A stretch of DNA of 64,000 nt. It comes from Erythroxylum novogranatense. Lineage: Eukaryota > Streptophyta > Magnoliopsida > Malpighiales > Erythroxylaceae. The notes under the pieces were generated by a model that ran no database searches, was not told the origin of the DNA, and was given only the letters and a program-made list of their open reading frames with translations. The DNA is taken from assembly GCA_029891385.1 (NCBI GenBank), contig CM057228.1, positions 135,125,475-135,189,474 of the forward strand. Direction: 5' to 3'. Positions 50,768 through 62,245 of this stretch are shown in pieces; the stretch's first letter is position 1; every line of letters starts with the position of its first letter. The position numbers and the translations under genes are program-made.

Positions 50768-51582
50768 CTGTTGGATCGCTTACGGTCCGAGTATTCACAA
50801 TACACTGCGGAAAAGGACCATACAACAACATGAGTATAATCGAAAACACGAAGGATTAACGAAAATACCTTATTTTCGTGGGTGGATTGCTTCTTTTGGA
50901 TTCCAAGACACTGCAAATCGCTAATGCCCTTTACCGGTATCCACACGAGCATGCACAATCCTGGCTGCGGCTGTAGTGTGCTAGCACGTCCTGAAAACCT
51001 TTCTGAACGTCGCACAATCTTTCTCTTGGATGGCGGCTAGGGTTTCCTGACAATTGTGTCGTTAACCTAATGAGACCTAAGCTTTTCTATTTATAGAGAA
51101 ACCCTAATCTCATTCAGGCCTTATTAAGTTTCGGCCCATTATATCATATATAATAAATGTAGCACCCCATTCCCGATCGACCCGAACCCGATATCGTGGG
51201 TGATATCTGAGCCCGTGTCACACGAGGGTGGTATGCTACTGCAGACAATTCCAGTACAAAACTCGGTACGCAATTTATAAAACGTTTTAGAATCAAACGC
51301 AACGCACAATTCGATAGACAGTTGGGTCCCCTTAAAAGAATACATTCACTCAAAACACAATTTCAGTAATCACATTTCAGTTATACAATTATCACTCTGG
51401 GACCCTACATAATAACAGTTCAATTTAGAAGAAAACGCGGAACTATTCGTTTACACACTCAACTCGAAAAGACACTTATGCAGACGCGAACTGATCCCGG
51501 CCCTAGTCTCCAACTCCAGTGCAGCAGACATACTCCCGTTCGTCTGACGGGGGTACTCTTCAATCCCTGAAAAATAGATGCA

Positions 51583-51640
51583 ATGTTGGGTGAGTTTGCG
51601 AACTCAATGAGAAACCATCTTCGATGGTTCACTCAAATCA
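51583..51640 (+). other. Conserved three-way-junction motif, LTR copy 3
   Basis: Hairpins TGAGTT/AACTCA with loop TGCG and AACCATC/GATGGTT with loop TTC; closing arm TTGGGT pairs with ACTCAA using one G-U. Confidence 0.65.
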
Positions 51641-51696
51641 TGCATTACGCGTATCGCGTACGGCATAACAGTAATATTCAGTTAACAGTAATAGAT

Positions 51697-51720
51697 ATAT
51701 ATATATATATATATATATAC
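51697..51720. repeat. (TA)n microsatellite
   Basis: About ten to eleven TA units inside the solo LTR. Confidence 0.85.
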
Positions 51721-54562
51721 AATTTACAGTAGTTTATAACAGTTTACAGTGACCAATAACGATGTACAGTGATAAACAGTTTGCAGTATCACGTACCAAT
51801 TACGATCTATATGATGAGTTTACGAGATACATCACAGTTTATGGTAGTCTCTAGCAGTTTACAGTATCAAATATCACTCCCAATAATCCCTCACAATTTA
51901 CAGTGACATATCACAGTTCACATATTATGCGAGAATTTACGAAGACTAACATTTAGCAAGATCATATTGCGCTTTCGATAAATCATGTCATTGTCACAAT
52001 TTAGTCATTTAGGCATTCAAGATAAGATGCAATGCACGTGAGACTCTTTTCTAGTTTTTCGATGTTGTGCCCAGCCGCTCGATCGGTGATCGATGGGACG
52101 CGTCGTGATTTCTCCCTCGGGCTAGGCGGTCAATCTGATGTTCAGGATAAATCCCCGGACTCGAGGCGGTCAAGAATAATCGCGACTTGGTCACATTCCA
52201 TTATCGATCATGCGATTATGGTCACAATAATTTGCGATATCTGATCCACGATTATTCACGATGAGTCATATAGTTCGCATTCAAGACTAATCAATAAAAT
52301 ATACCAATTTTCAATACTATCTGATGAGTTTGCGGTATGCATGTGTGACTCTTTCCAATTATTCAGTTTTGTGCTCAAGCGCTCATCGAGAAGCAATGGG
52401 GACGCGTCGATTTTCTCCCTGCTAAGCCCCACAAGACAAGATATGAGCTCGAGGCTCTTTTCAGTGAAATTAGCAACTTGGGCACGTCCATTATCTGATC
52501 ATAGATTTATGCATGCAATGCGTTGTTGATGTCACTCAAGAATTCCATCCAATACTGATGAGTTCGGTTCGATCTGAGATAAGCATGTCACTCGATCATG
52601 CACATTTCAGACATATTAATAATCACGCAGTTTCACAGTATCATGCAGTAGTCCAATCCAGTACAGTAAACGCATACACTTTGGTCATACGCTTTTCAGT
52701 AATCATACAGTTCAATCTTACACATTTCAGTAGTTATACAGTGCAATTCAATCACATACAGTTCGGTAATCATGTAATTTACATTGTCAAGTAGTTCACA
52801 GTGAGCATATAAGCAAATCAGAACTTTGAGAAACCATCTAGGTTACTCACCTGTTACTTCCGAGCTACTGCCTGGAAGTCCCAGCAATATCCGTGGAACG
52901 ACGATATAACGACACCTCTATGAAGAAGGATCGAAGATCACCGTGGAGAGGGAAGAAGAGTAACTCGCAAATGCCTTAGTATTTTCCCAAGTCTCCAACT
53001 TAGTTGTATATATATATGTATACACAGTCTCCAGATCAGTCCTAATTTCAGTCTCTGAATTCCAATATTTATTTCCCATCAGTAAAATTCTAATTTTTCC
53101 ATTGCCATTGGACAGTTTTTTCAGTACTATACAGTCAATCGGTCTGTCACTCCAAAATTTCCGGTCCGGGCATTTTCTCCCAAATTTCCCGAAAACTTCC
53201 TATAAGTCTCTATAAATTACCAGTCACTCGTAAACAGTTCTAAATCAGTAATTTGAACTCACTTACTCTACTTTCTCATTTAACTCTCGATCCAGTCAGT
53301 CCAGTCAGTATTCAGTTCACAATCCAGTCAATTTCCAGTCAATTCCAATTCACAATTAAATACCGAAAAATCATGAATGCATGTACCTATGAATATATGC
53401 ATATGCAATAGACCAGTTCCTCTATGATTAGAGGCCAGTAGCATACTCAGTCAGTAAATACAGTAAAGCCTATCAGTCAGCCCCAATTACCAAAATGCCC
53501 TTGCTAACAGTAATGGGATGTTACAATAAAAGCCCGACAACTTAATTAAATCTAGCCCAATAAATATATCTAAATATATTTATTCAACACCTAATAAATT
53601 AGGTCCAAGAGAATAAGCCCAGATCACATCACTCTTTGTGTGCGACCCTGTAGGCTCATTTGATGTAGGCAATGGGCTTGATTACACTTCAAAGCCCATA
53701 AGTCATAAGCGGCCTCTAGCAAGACATTATGACTACCCAAATTAAATGAGGATCGATAATCCGAATTAACCTGTAACTATGGTTATAGGCTCAGTCCTTT
53801 TGTAACACGATATCAAGATTAATCACAAGGCATGGTACATGTCAACATTTGATTAATCATAGTTTCTTGATCCCAAGTTGGTGATTATAACAAATGACAT
53901 TGATGACTCTTCATCAATTCATTTGAGCACGACCATGCATTTCTTCACCACACTTGTCAAGAGGCCCAAATGATATCTCTCTCATTTAAGAGAGGTACAA
54001 ATCCCATCTACGTCATTCACATCCCTCCGCATGATTCATTTGATGTCCAACATAAGACTGTTTGCTATTCGGTTAAAATAACTTAGTCTAATATCAAAAC
54101 ACCGAATTCCTCATGTAGGGAACCATTATGACTTCAGGTCAAAGGACTAAAGTCAAACCTATTAAGAATCACTAATGACATGAAACCATGTAGTATTCTT
54201 TATGTGGGTCGGTCCAATATATGTTCTCTAACATATATCTATGTTTCTGATTTGATATTTCATATCCATGATCAGTAAAACGTGATCATCAATCAGAACA
54301 CATACTAGTTTTAATTCATTATTGTTCCACCAATAATGATCGACCAGGGACAGTCTAGAATAGTGTTATAACGCTTATGGTTTTACTATCAAGTCACATA
54401 CTTGATGACATAAGTCTAATACTATTCATGGAATGTAAATCACATTACATAAACGAAATACATGCATATATGAAACGTATTACCTCATAATATATTATTA
54501 ACAAATCATAATGTTAATACATGAATCACAAATGTTCATTGGCCTAGGGCACACTACTAACA

Positions 54563-54845
54563 GTTTTGTAACAAGAGGGAGACATCAGATTGTTTATGGT
54601 AAATGTTCCATTCAGGGAAAAATGTTAAGGTATATGCATGACTATTCATTGTACTTTTTGACATCTTTTTGTCCCAAGAAGGAGAGATTTGGATGATTGA
54701 ATAATTGTAATATTCTTTGGAACTTGATGTTTGATTAAGGAGGAATATTTGTCATATGAATTGTGAATTTGATACTTATATATCCAATAATGTTATTTAG
54801 AGGGAGTTTCATATTTGTGACAAACAATGCCAAAAAAGGAGAGAT
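54563..54845 (+). other. Copia C 3' untranslated part and purine tract
   Basis: Resumes Copia C after the nested LTR. AAAAAAGGAGAGAT at about 54832-54845 abuts the right LTR and is the priming tract. Confidence 0.7.
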
Positions 54846-56072
54846 TGTTAGGATACATGCTATATATCTAAGTAATTAGTTTTAGCATTATTTATTAATT
54901 GAGCATATAAGATATTAATTGAATAATGGTTTAGATTCAAAAGCTATATAAATAATCTTCTAATTGAAAAATAATCCTATCTTGAATTGAAGTCTATTAT
55001 CATGTTGGAAATTGGATTGTGGACTGCGTGGATTTTTTGGATATAGCAGAAGAAGGGGTTTGTTTTTAGTTAGTGTGTCAAGGGCTTTTGGGAGTTGGTG
55101 TCGTTTATGTCTCTATGATATAGCTGAAGGCAATTTTGGAGTCTTGTAATTAAATGTGCAGTGGGTGTTAAAGTAAAGTGTGTGTGTGTGAGTGTTATGT
55201 AAGGGTAGCATAACGAAGCTAAATATTTATATTGAATAGAAAATCTTCTATGGAAAAGTAAAAAACCCACCAACATCATTCTTTTACGCAAAATTCAATG
55301 AAGCATTAAATGCGTTCTTGTTGCCGGCATCATGATCATGTAAACCTAGAGAAGTGGCTGAGTTGTGCGGTGATGGAAAATTGAGCAAACAATGCAGTAA
55401 TTGTGCATGTCTTGTGAAAGAGCTGAACAACGTGTGTGGAGTGAGACATGCTACGGTGAAGTCTGTGTTGGCTATGGTGCAATGGATTTTTGAGTTACTT
55501 TTTCCAGACCTCTTCATCTGAGATTGTGAGTTGTTTTCGTGAGTAAAACACCATGGATCTTCATCTATTGTCTATACTTCCATATAGCTTAATTGAAGCT
55601 GTTAAAGTTGGATTGAATCGTTTCAATTAAAGGATTATTTCGAGAAACTGAAATCATAAAGAAGTTTTTCTTTTATCTTAAGTATATTGTCGTTCAGTTC
55701 TTAGTTGATTAAGTACTTGAGTTATTTTCATTAATTGTTGTTTGAGTGAAAGTAGTTTAAAAAACCTCTGACGAGGTTAACACGAGTCGATCGTGTTATT
55801 GGGCGTAAAATTCTTTAACAAGAAATAAGGATGAGAGATAGTGTCAAGGGTTGAATGATATCGGCTTAGTAAAACCTTGAGTAAATCTATTATACTTCGG
55901 TGAAAGTTATTAAACTAAGTGAAGACCCCACAGGCATAGGCAAGTTGTGCCGAACCACGTTACCAAATTTTCAGTATTGATTTATTTTTAGTTCTCTTAA
56001 TTTTTCTAATTTTTTTATTTGTTAAAAACAAATCAGAATATTTGCGAAGCTACTACCCCATTCAAATTTTCA
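54846..56072 (+). repeat. Copia C 3' LTR
   Basis: Starts TGTTAGGATAC, ends TTTTCA, and is followed by target duplication TCCTA. Confidence 0.9.
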
Positions 56073-56077
56073 TCCTA

Positions 56078-56722
56078 AATATAATGTTAATTTGTTTTCA
56101 TATGGAAAACTTATTAATTACAACATATTTGAAACTATCCACTCTTTTGGTGCTCTTAATCAAGTAATTTTCTTGATTTGTTCCTTTATTTTTATCTATA
56201 ATTTCCATTTATTCTTATTTATAATGTACATTTTAACTCTTTTTTTCTTCTTTGTTTTGAGAAATTTTGGTACAAGGTGCAATCAGAAATTTTTTAAAAA
56301 AGCCACCGAGTCTAGTAGTACTCTCGCTCAAACACACTTGACGTCGAAGTTCTAATTAAGTTTGAGGCATGTTATGTCATGTGAAAATTAGATAGTTTAC
56401 AAACCAAACTATGAGTAAGGTAGAGTTCAAGCCATCCAGCCTCCATGCTAGAGGTCAATCCAATTCTTAAGTTCAAATCAACTGGAAACCAATCAACCCG
56501 GGCTAGAGTGAAATTGCCAAGCCTAGCTTTAACTACTAGCTTGAAAAAAACTGAACTGTTCACGTAGTCGGGTTTGTTTGTATTACAGACATGCAAGGCT
56601 TAAGACATAAACTTCCATAAACAAACTATAGAGCAATTGCTGTCAGCAAATATCCGATTTCTACTACCAAAAGTCGAGCACCTGCCAAAACCAGAATAAA
56701 TCTTGCAAGAACTCTGCATCTG
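56078..56722. other. Spacer and 3' side of DnaJ gene 2
   Basis: No gene recognised. Probably includes the 3' untranslated region of the DnaJ gene. Confidence 0.5.
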
Positions 56723-58804
56723 TCAAGCTCCTTTAGTTGCTTGTGCAGAACGATTTGCTGCAAATTTCTCTTCAGATTTTTTCACCTCATCAAAAGAAGA
56801 TTTTGAAGATGAATAAGTGTGATCACTACCAGCAAACTCTCCTATATCCACAGGGATGGTAATCTCTTCAATAATTTGGGGGAGTGAAGCTGGGTCAAGT
56901 TCAAAAGATCCTTTTGGCACACGCTCTCTTTCCTTGCCCGCCAGCTGAAATGAAGGAATCATATGGGAGAACCGGAGTAGTTCAGCTGATGGAATTTGAA
57001 AACTCTCCTCACCAAGTCGACAGAAAACACCCACAAACCCTTTTAGTTTATGCAAGTATGCAACACACACACCAACATCTTCATTGAAATCAGACAAGAT
57101 CTCAACAAATTCATAGTCATACTTCCTATGAGTGTCTGCATCCAATTTCCATTTAATATCCCAGTTCTTAAAGAGGGCCCAAGTTTCTCCCTGAGTAGGA
57201 TATATCTTGTATGGGCCATTTGGTTTGTTTTTATCATAAGGAACCACATGAGAAAACATAAGTCTCTGATCAATAGTCTCGGAGTTTCCATGCTTATACT
57301 TACCACAAGAAATTGGCAGGTCTTCATTGATCCATTCAACTTCGCTCTTGTCATCTGGAACAGGCTCTAGCCAAGTTATCCGCAGTTTAAACACAGAAGA
57401 GAAAACTATCCTAATTAGAGCATAAAATCTTGGCATTGCATCCACAGGATCATAAAGAGCCCAGACCTGGCCCTCTGAAAAACATTTTTCATCACGAAGT
57501 TTATCAAAGTCATTGAAATCTGGCTCATCGTATGCAAAAGTCTCTGGTTCTGATGTGGCTGGAGACTTTGGATCTATTGTTGAAGGATCTACCTCTTTGG
57601 CCTTATTCTCATCTTCCTGGTTTCCATCCTGGTTAGATTGTTTATTAGTTTCAGATCCATCACCCATCAATCCATCTGCTTTCTGCTTGTTGGTGGCACA
57701 GGATGAAACACCCCCCTTGGTTTTCTTTGGACGGCTCCCAAACTTTTCATCGTCACTTACATTTTCGTCATAAGAAACCTGCTGCTTAGGTCGATGAGAT
57801 CTCCTTGGGCCCTCTCCATGACATTCAAATTTTACTTTAGCTTTAAAATCACCATCATCATCAACGAGCATATCATCTTCATCTTTGGTGTCAGAACTTT
57901 CACTGGATTCCAAGTCTTTCTTCCTCAGTCTCTTACCATTTTCCTTTCCTGAACAAAATTCTGTATCACAACCTCCCTTTGGGGAAAATGTTGTTTTGAG
58001 ATGCTCACCATTGACCACCCTTTGATTGCTCAATTCTACTCTGCGAGCTACTCGATCGAGGGCATCCTTTCTTTGGGTAAAAGTGGCCTGGTTCAGGTTA
58101 AGTGTTGTTGCCCCATGCCAACTCTTTTCATACGCAACAAAGGTCTTGCGACAAAATTGGCAGAGGAGAAACTTATTGACAACATCTAAGCAATACTTGT
58201 ACTTAACATTACAAAATGGACAGGCCGTCCAAAAAATCGCACAACTATTGGGAGATGCCGATCGAGGTACTCCTTGCATTGGCTGTTGGTGCTGGTACTT
58301 GGCGCCTGTAAAGTTGCCACCAGGATTGTTTTGACCACCACAGTTAGCAGTGAAGGTTGCCTTTTGTGGGCGTTTATGTTGTGGAAATTTTCCACTCTCT
58401 GAAGTTTTGCGCTTGATGTCATGCAAAGATCGTTTTCCTTTGTCCAAAAGTACTCTCTGAGCTTCTCCAATAAGTTTAAAAGCAGCTTCTGCACCAGGAT
58501 ATCTGTTTTTGTCAGGATGTAGTTGGAGAGCAAACTTTCTATACTGCTTCTTGATCAAAGCCTCATCAACTGTCTCCTCAACCTGAAGGATACCATACCA
58601 ATCTGTCTCACTCCCCAACAGTTTCTTCTCAGCAGCACAATGCACATCACAAATTGTCAGAATCTGAGAGATATTCTCTAAATCTTTATAAATGTGTTGG
58701 GCATTGAGGGCAATTTTACGAGCTGCAATAAAATCCTTGCTTTGCATCTTACTCTCAGCATCGGCCTTGACCCTAATAGCCTCTTCTTTATAACAATCCA
58801 TCAT
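56723..58804 (-). CDS. DnaJ/DUF3444 protein 2 (shorter paralogue)
   Basis: Unspliced frame of 693 residues, closely related to 41694-44671. J domain at residues 68-132 (DWYGILQVEETVDEALIKKQ) with HPD at 96-98, a CPFCNVKYKYC...CQFC zinc-ribbon-like segment near 195-222, and a charged middle with basic motifs (KRLRKKD, RSHRPKQQVSYDEN). One DUF3444 domain starts near residue 441 (EGQVWALYDPVDAMPRFYALI) and ends at FELDPASLP near 640. The protein ends soon after at QATKGA, so it lacks the second DUF3444 domain of protein 1. The family includes one- and two-domain members, so this may be a natural short form or a 3' truncation. The J domain implies an Hsp70 partner; DUF3444 function is not established. 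Likely nuclear or cytosolic. Confidence 0.93.
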   Translation of the reverse strand: MMDCYKEEAIRVKADAESKMQSKDFIAARKIALNAQHIYKDLENISQILTICDVHCAAEKKLLGSETDWYGILQVEETVDEALIKKQYRKFALQLHPDKNRYPGAEAAFKLIGEAQRVLLDKGKRSLHDIKRKTSESGKFPQHKRPQKATFTANCGGQNNPGGNFTGAKYQHQQPMQGVPRSASPNSCAIFWTACPFCNVKYKYCLDVVNKFLLCQFCRKTFVAYEKSWHGATTLNLNQATFTQRKDALDRVARRVELSNQRVVNGEHLKTTFSPKGGCDTEFCSGKENGKRLRKKDLESSESSDTKDEDDMLVDDDGDFKAKVKFECHGEGPRRSHRPKQQVSYDENVSDDEKFGSRPKKTKGGVSSCATNKQKADGLMGDGSETNKQSNQDGNQEDENKAKEVDPSTIDPKSPATSEPETFAYDEPDFNDFDKLRDEKCFSEGQVWALYDPVDAMPRFYALIRIVFSSVFKLRITWLEPVPDDKSEVEWINEDLPISCGKYKHGNSETIDQRLMFSHVVPYDKNKPNGPYKIYPTQGETWALFKNWDIKWKLDADTHRKYDYEFVEILSDFNEDVGVCVAYLHKLKGFVGVFCRLGEESFQIPSAELLRFSHMIPSFQLAGKERERVPKGSFELDPASLPQIIEEITIPVDIGEFAGSDHTYSSSKSSFDEVKKSEEKFAANRSAQATKGA

Positions 58805-59700
58805 TAATCAATCACCTAAGGAATTAAGTTGAGAAAGCATGCAATCCGTGCCTTGGCACATTCAAAGCACAGAGAATCCTTGAGACCTTTAAATATCACC
58901 TCATGTGCAGTGTCATCCCTGCAAATCATACCGAGCCACAACAGTGAGACCTCCAAGATTGACTGGAAAACAATCAAGAGCTGAAAGATGATGAATTTTC
59001 AAGAGCAATCACAGTTCAACATGATGCCATATCCAACAAGAAGTAACTATATGCTAATGCTTATCAACGTGAACGGTATCCAACTTATGTTCCTAAACCC
59101 AGGAACTATATATTTTGCATTCTAGATTTCTAGTTCAATCCTGCAGGTACCAACCCGATGAAACAAACTTCATTTCCACATAAACAAACCCCACGTTTAA
59201 ACCTAATTAAACAGTTCAGAGTGACACCGAGTAGACATTTCTGACCCGATGAACGTAAAACCCCATTTTGAGGAAGCATCAACGTGACCTTACGAAACCC
59301 ATCTAGTCAGATACCAAAATTTGTGACCTAAAATTCCAACTCCATTTCATATAAGAGTAAACCCAACAAAAACTTCCGATTTAGACCCCAAAAGTGCAAT
59401 TACCCAAATACCTAGTGATGATAAATAAAAAAAACACAAACAACTGAAGCAAACCCACATGATCAAAACAAAACAAAAAACAGAGAGACATGCATCAAGT
59501 TCACTAATTCAAACAAACCTTGTTCAGCTAAACATAGAAAAAAAACGCGGGAAACGACGAACCGAGAGAATTAAAGACCAAAGTTCGATTAAAAATATGG
59601 GGTTTTGAGAAAGGGAGAGAACTCAAAAGCTTACTATGAACTCATGAGATGAGAGGGGTCAAGTAGAAGAACCAGTCCATAGCGGGAAATTAATCATTTG
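58805..59700 (-). other. DnaJ gene 2 leader with a 5' UTR intron (58919-59634)
   Basis: A GTAAGC donor at 59634 and a TTTGCAG acceptor at 58919 bound a 716-bp intron. The exon after the acceptor (GGATGACACTGC... AGGTGATAT) resembles the one in gene 1, showing that the duplication included the leader. Confidence 0.65.
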
Positions 59701-59929
59701 AACTGTACGATATACAAAGTTTGGTTTTGGTTCCCGCGGTTTTGATTATATTTTAAAAACTATTTTATTATTTTACAAAATATTATTTTATAATATTATT
59801 TATAAAATTTAATTTTGAATTGTAATTTATAAAAATCTTCTAGTATTAAAATTGAAAAATAAAATTTGTTAAGAAACTATCATTTCATTTTATAGTAATA
59901 ATACGAGATAACAAATTAAACCAATATTA

Positions 59930-60690
59930 TGAATATCGTATCGGATTTGGTATCAGATTGAGTTACGGTATGATCTTTGCATCAAAGATCGGTTAATATC
60001 AAGTACCATTTAGGGTAATTTTTAAATTTATGAAATAGTTCTTGATTTTTTTAAAATTATAAAATAATCCATTGTCATATTGTACAACTGTGTTGTATAT
60101 ATTTTTAACTATGTCTCAAAAATCATAATAATAAATAATAATCACAATTTTAATTTAATTTATAAATTAATTTAATAATTATTAATAAATATAATGAAAT
60201 TTTAAAATATATTTTAATGAAATTTAAAAATATTTTTAAAATATATAAATTTGCAAATAAATTTTGATTTAATAGTTAAAATATATATAATAAATATTAG
60301 TTTATAAATAATAATTTTAAACTATTTATTTTAAAATAAAATATTTTATTATTAGATTATTAATAAATATTATATAAAGTATTAAAATAAATTATTTTAA
60401 GTTTTATTTAATTTATAATTATTATTAGTAATAAAATATTTTTTTATTTTAAAATAAAAATTAAAATTCACAATAATTAGAAAAATTGAAGTAAATAAAA
60501 TAATTAATTAAGAACTTAAAAAGGAGAAAGAGTGGCAGACGGGAGGAAGGGAGGAAGAGTTTAAGTTTTTTTTTTTTAATTTTAAAAAAAAACGTTATTT
60601 TTTAAAATTTTCGATACCAACTAATATTTGGTTAGTATTTTGAATACCGATTGGTACTATCTAAAACAAGCCAGTACCGATTGACATTTA
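59930..60690 (-). repeat. AT-rich dispersed element, copy 2 (inverted)
   Basis: Reverse complement resembles 34385-35165 from end to end: the TACCGG-rich ends, the CTTCCTCC pyrimidine tract and the AT-rich middle occur in the same order. Diverged by substitutions and indels. Confidence 0.75.
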
Positions 60691-61062
60691 AACTCAATAT
60701 AACTGGCCCTTTATTTCGTAGTGTATCGAAAACTCTGAATTAAATAGTTACTAACCTTTTACAATTTTTTATTTAATGCTAAACTTTTTAAACATATTGG
60801 GTTTCAAACATTTGGGTTTGCTTGAATCCCTTACTCAATCAAACTTTGGGCTCAAAAAAATTAGCGCTCAAGCCTATCCTGCGCGACCTGGGCCATTCCA
60901 TAAAAGTAAAACCTTTGAGACAAGAAAACCCAACATGTCTAGTGAAACAATGGCTGATGCATTCTTTCGATGCCATGAGGACAGATTCAGGCTAACTAAA
61001 ATTGACAATTAACGATAAACAGAAACAACTGACTTTACCAACAGTTCCCAAGCAATTGGACA
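60691..61062. other. Intergenic
   Basis: A 78-codon open frame at 60776-61012 has no recognisable domain and I do not accept it as a gene. Confidence 0.4.
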
Positions 61063-61309
61063 TGTTTTTGTTAGCGATCTAGAAGGGGGGTTGAATAGAT
61101 CTTTAAGCTTTTTGTAATTTTCTACAATAAAATCAGAAGTTAATTCATACAAAAACAATTTAATCAAATCTAAACGTAAAGAGTAGGGAATAAGAGCAAA
61201 CCTTTGCTTTTATAGAGGTTCGGTCTAAGACCTACGTCCTCTACCTAAGCTCCCACTTAGGATTTTGCAAACCACTTTATTACACACTTTGTAGTTCAGT
61301 GTGAATTCT

Positions 61310-61485
61310 TACAATACCGCTTGATTTCCGACTCAAGCTATCTTTACAACCAATTTGTTTTCCGGCACAAATCCTACCAACACCACTTGATTTCCGGCTC
61401 AAACTACCTTTACAAATGATTTGTCTTCCGGTACAAATCCTACCAACACCACTTGATTTCCGGCTCAAGCTACCTCACACGTGAC
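61310..61485. repeat. 66-bp tandem repeat in LTR E, about 2.5 copies
   Basis: TTGATTTCCG recurs at 61321, 61387 and 61453, exactly 66 bp apart, followed each time by CTCAA and ACAAATCCTACCAACACC-like text. Because 66 is divisible by three it yields an open minus-strand frame of repeated SRKSSGVGRIC that is not a gene. Confidence 0.9.
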
Positions 61486-61779
61486 CTTTCACTAGTCACT
61501 CAATTTGTAATATAAATAAGATAAAGATTGAAGAACAAAGCTCAATACAATGATGTAATAAGATAAGAGCAATAATGAGCAATTTTGGAACAATAGAAGA
61601 GTATTTTTGCTTATAGAACATCCATCTTTTCTCCCTTGATCTTCCACTCCTTATATTGACAAGAATATAGTCGTTGGAGGTCTTCTATCCGTTGCTTGAT
61701 TACATATAGTCGTTCCTTAACTTCATACTTTCCTTTTTGTGAATGATTCGTATAAATCTTGTCCATTTCAACATGTTAG

Positions 61780-62005
61780 TCGACTAGTCGAAATGTTATA
61801 GTCAACTAGTGTTAACATATTTCACTGCAGGCTTGATTTCGCTCCTCGATAAGTCGACTAATGACATGATAGTCGACTAGTGTTACTATTCCAATGAATT
61901 GTAGTCGACTTGCAAAATATCAGTCGACTTGTTTTATGCCCCATCTGATGATCCTTAATTCTTAGTCGACTTATACAATACTTAGTCGACTTGTGGCTGG
62001 TTCCA
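61780..62005. repeat. Array of AGTCGACT palindromes in LTR E
   Basis: Seven GTCGAC cores and one GTCAAC variant within about 220 bp, most in the context TAGTCGACTAG or TAGTCGACTTG. Confidence 0.85.
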
Positions 62006-62220
62006 ACGGATACATTTAGTCAAATCTTCCAATAATCTTCATCTTTAATGTCTAAATCATGTTGACATTGTTTCCTTCTTGATTCCTCAATGATTTATGA
62101 TGTCTTCTAAATTTCTTTCAATCCAAAACACCTGAAATTAATTTCTTAACCAATTCTATATATTTTATTATTATCAAAACTTAAGTAGGATTTAATTTGT
62201 CAACCACCATTGGTCCAATA

Positions 62221-62245
62221 ATCTCCCCCTTTTTGATAATGACAA
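62221..62245 (-). other. Element E polypurine tract
   Basis: Minus strand ATTATCAAAAAGGGGGAGAT abuts the LTR, the classic SIRE/Maximus priming tract. Two further CTCCCCCT words at 62335 and 62423 look like upstream accessory tracts. Confidence 0.75.

Larger units (their letters stand above)
51158..53525 (+). mobile_element. Solo Gypsy-like LTR (C)
   Basis: 2368 bp, from TGTAGCACCCC to GGGATGTTACA, with a perfect target duplication ATAAA (51153-51157 and 53526-53530). Same family as 7666-14045 and 63108-64000. No internal region. It includes a (TA)n run at 51700-51720 and many ACAGT/CAGTA words at 51720-51910 and 52640-52800. Confidence 0.9.
50769..54562 (-). mobile_element. Copia D 5' LTR in reverse, with nested solo LTR
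   Basis: Borders TGTTGGATCGC on the left and ACTACTAACA on the right; minus strand starts TGTTAGTAGTGTGCCC. Removing the Gypsy-like LTR at 51158-53525 leaves about 1.4 kb. The matching second LTR and the gag-pol of element D are not in the window, so only its leader end and one LTR survive, probably after a deletion inside Copia C. Confidence 0.78.
46359..56072 (+). mobile_element. Copia element C (SIRE-like gag), pol deleted, with nested elements
   Basis: LTRs at 46359-47583 and 54846-56072 are direct repeats. The 5-bp target duplication TCCTA is perfect (46354-46358 and 56073-56077). A primer binding site (ATTGGTATCAAAGC) follows the left LTR and a purine tract (AAAAAAGGAGAGAT) precedes the right one. 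A decayed gag is present at 47655-49270, but protease, integrase, reverse transcriptase and RNase H are not found. The left LTR begins TA instead of TG. The element sits between the two DnaJ paralogues and carries another Copia LTR (50769-54562). The SIRE assignment rests on the two zinc knuckles and the wording of gag and is tentative. Confidence 0.88.
61063..62220 (-). repeat. 3' LTR of a reverse SIRE/Maximus-like Copia element (E)
   Basis: Left border TGTTTTTGTTAGCG with the AGAAGGGGGGTTGAATAGATC phrase seen at the ends of SIRE-type LTRs. The right border TTGGTCCAATA meets a purine tract on the minus strand. Contains a 66-bp tandem repeat and a set of GTCGAC palindromes. The 5' LTR lies outside the window and the borders are by eye. 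Confidence 0.7.

Noticed and set aside
46584..55517. Paired open frames at 46584-46793 and 55070-55517
   Set aside because: They fall at equivalent places in the two Copia C LTRs and reflect LTR identity, not genes.
60776..61012. 78-codon plus-strand frame
   Set aside because: No domain, no promoter and no relatives in the window; probably chance.
61280..61468. 62-codon frame with repeated SRKSSGVGRIC
   Set aside because: A 66-bp tandem repeat in an LTR naturally gives a repeated peptide; no support as a gene.
61310..61485. Regular repeats that could suggest a CRISPR array
   Set aside because: Units are contiguous 66-bp tandem copies without unique spacers, in plant retrotransposon sequence.
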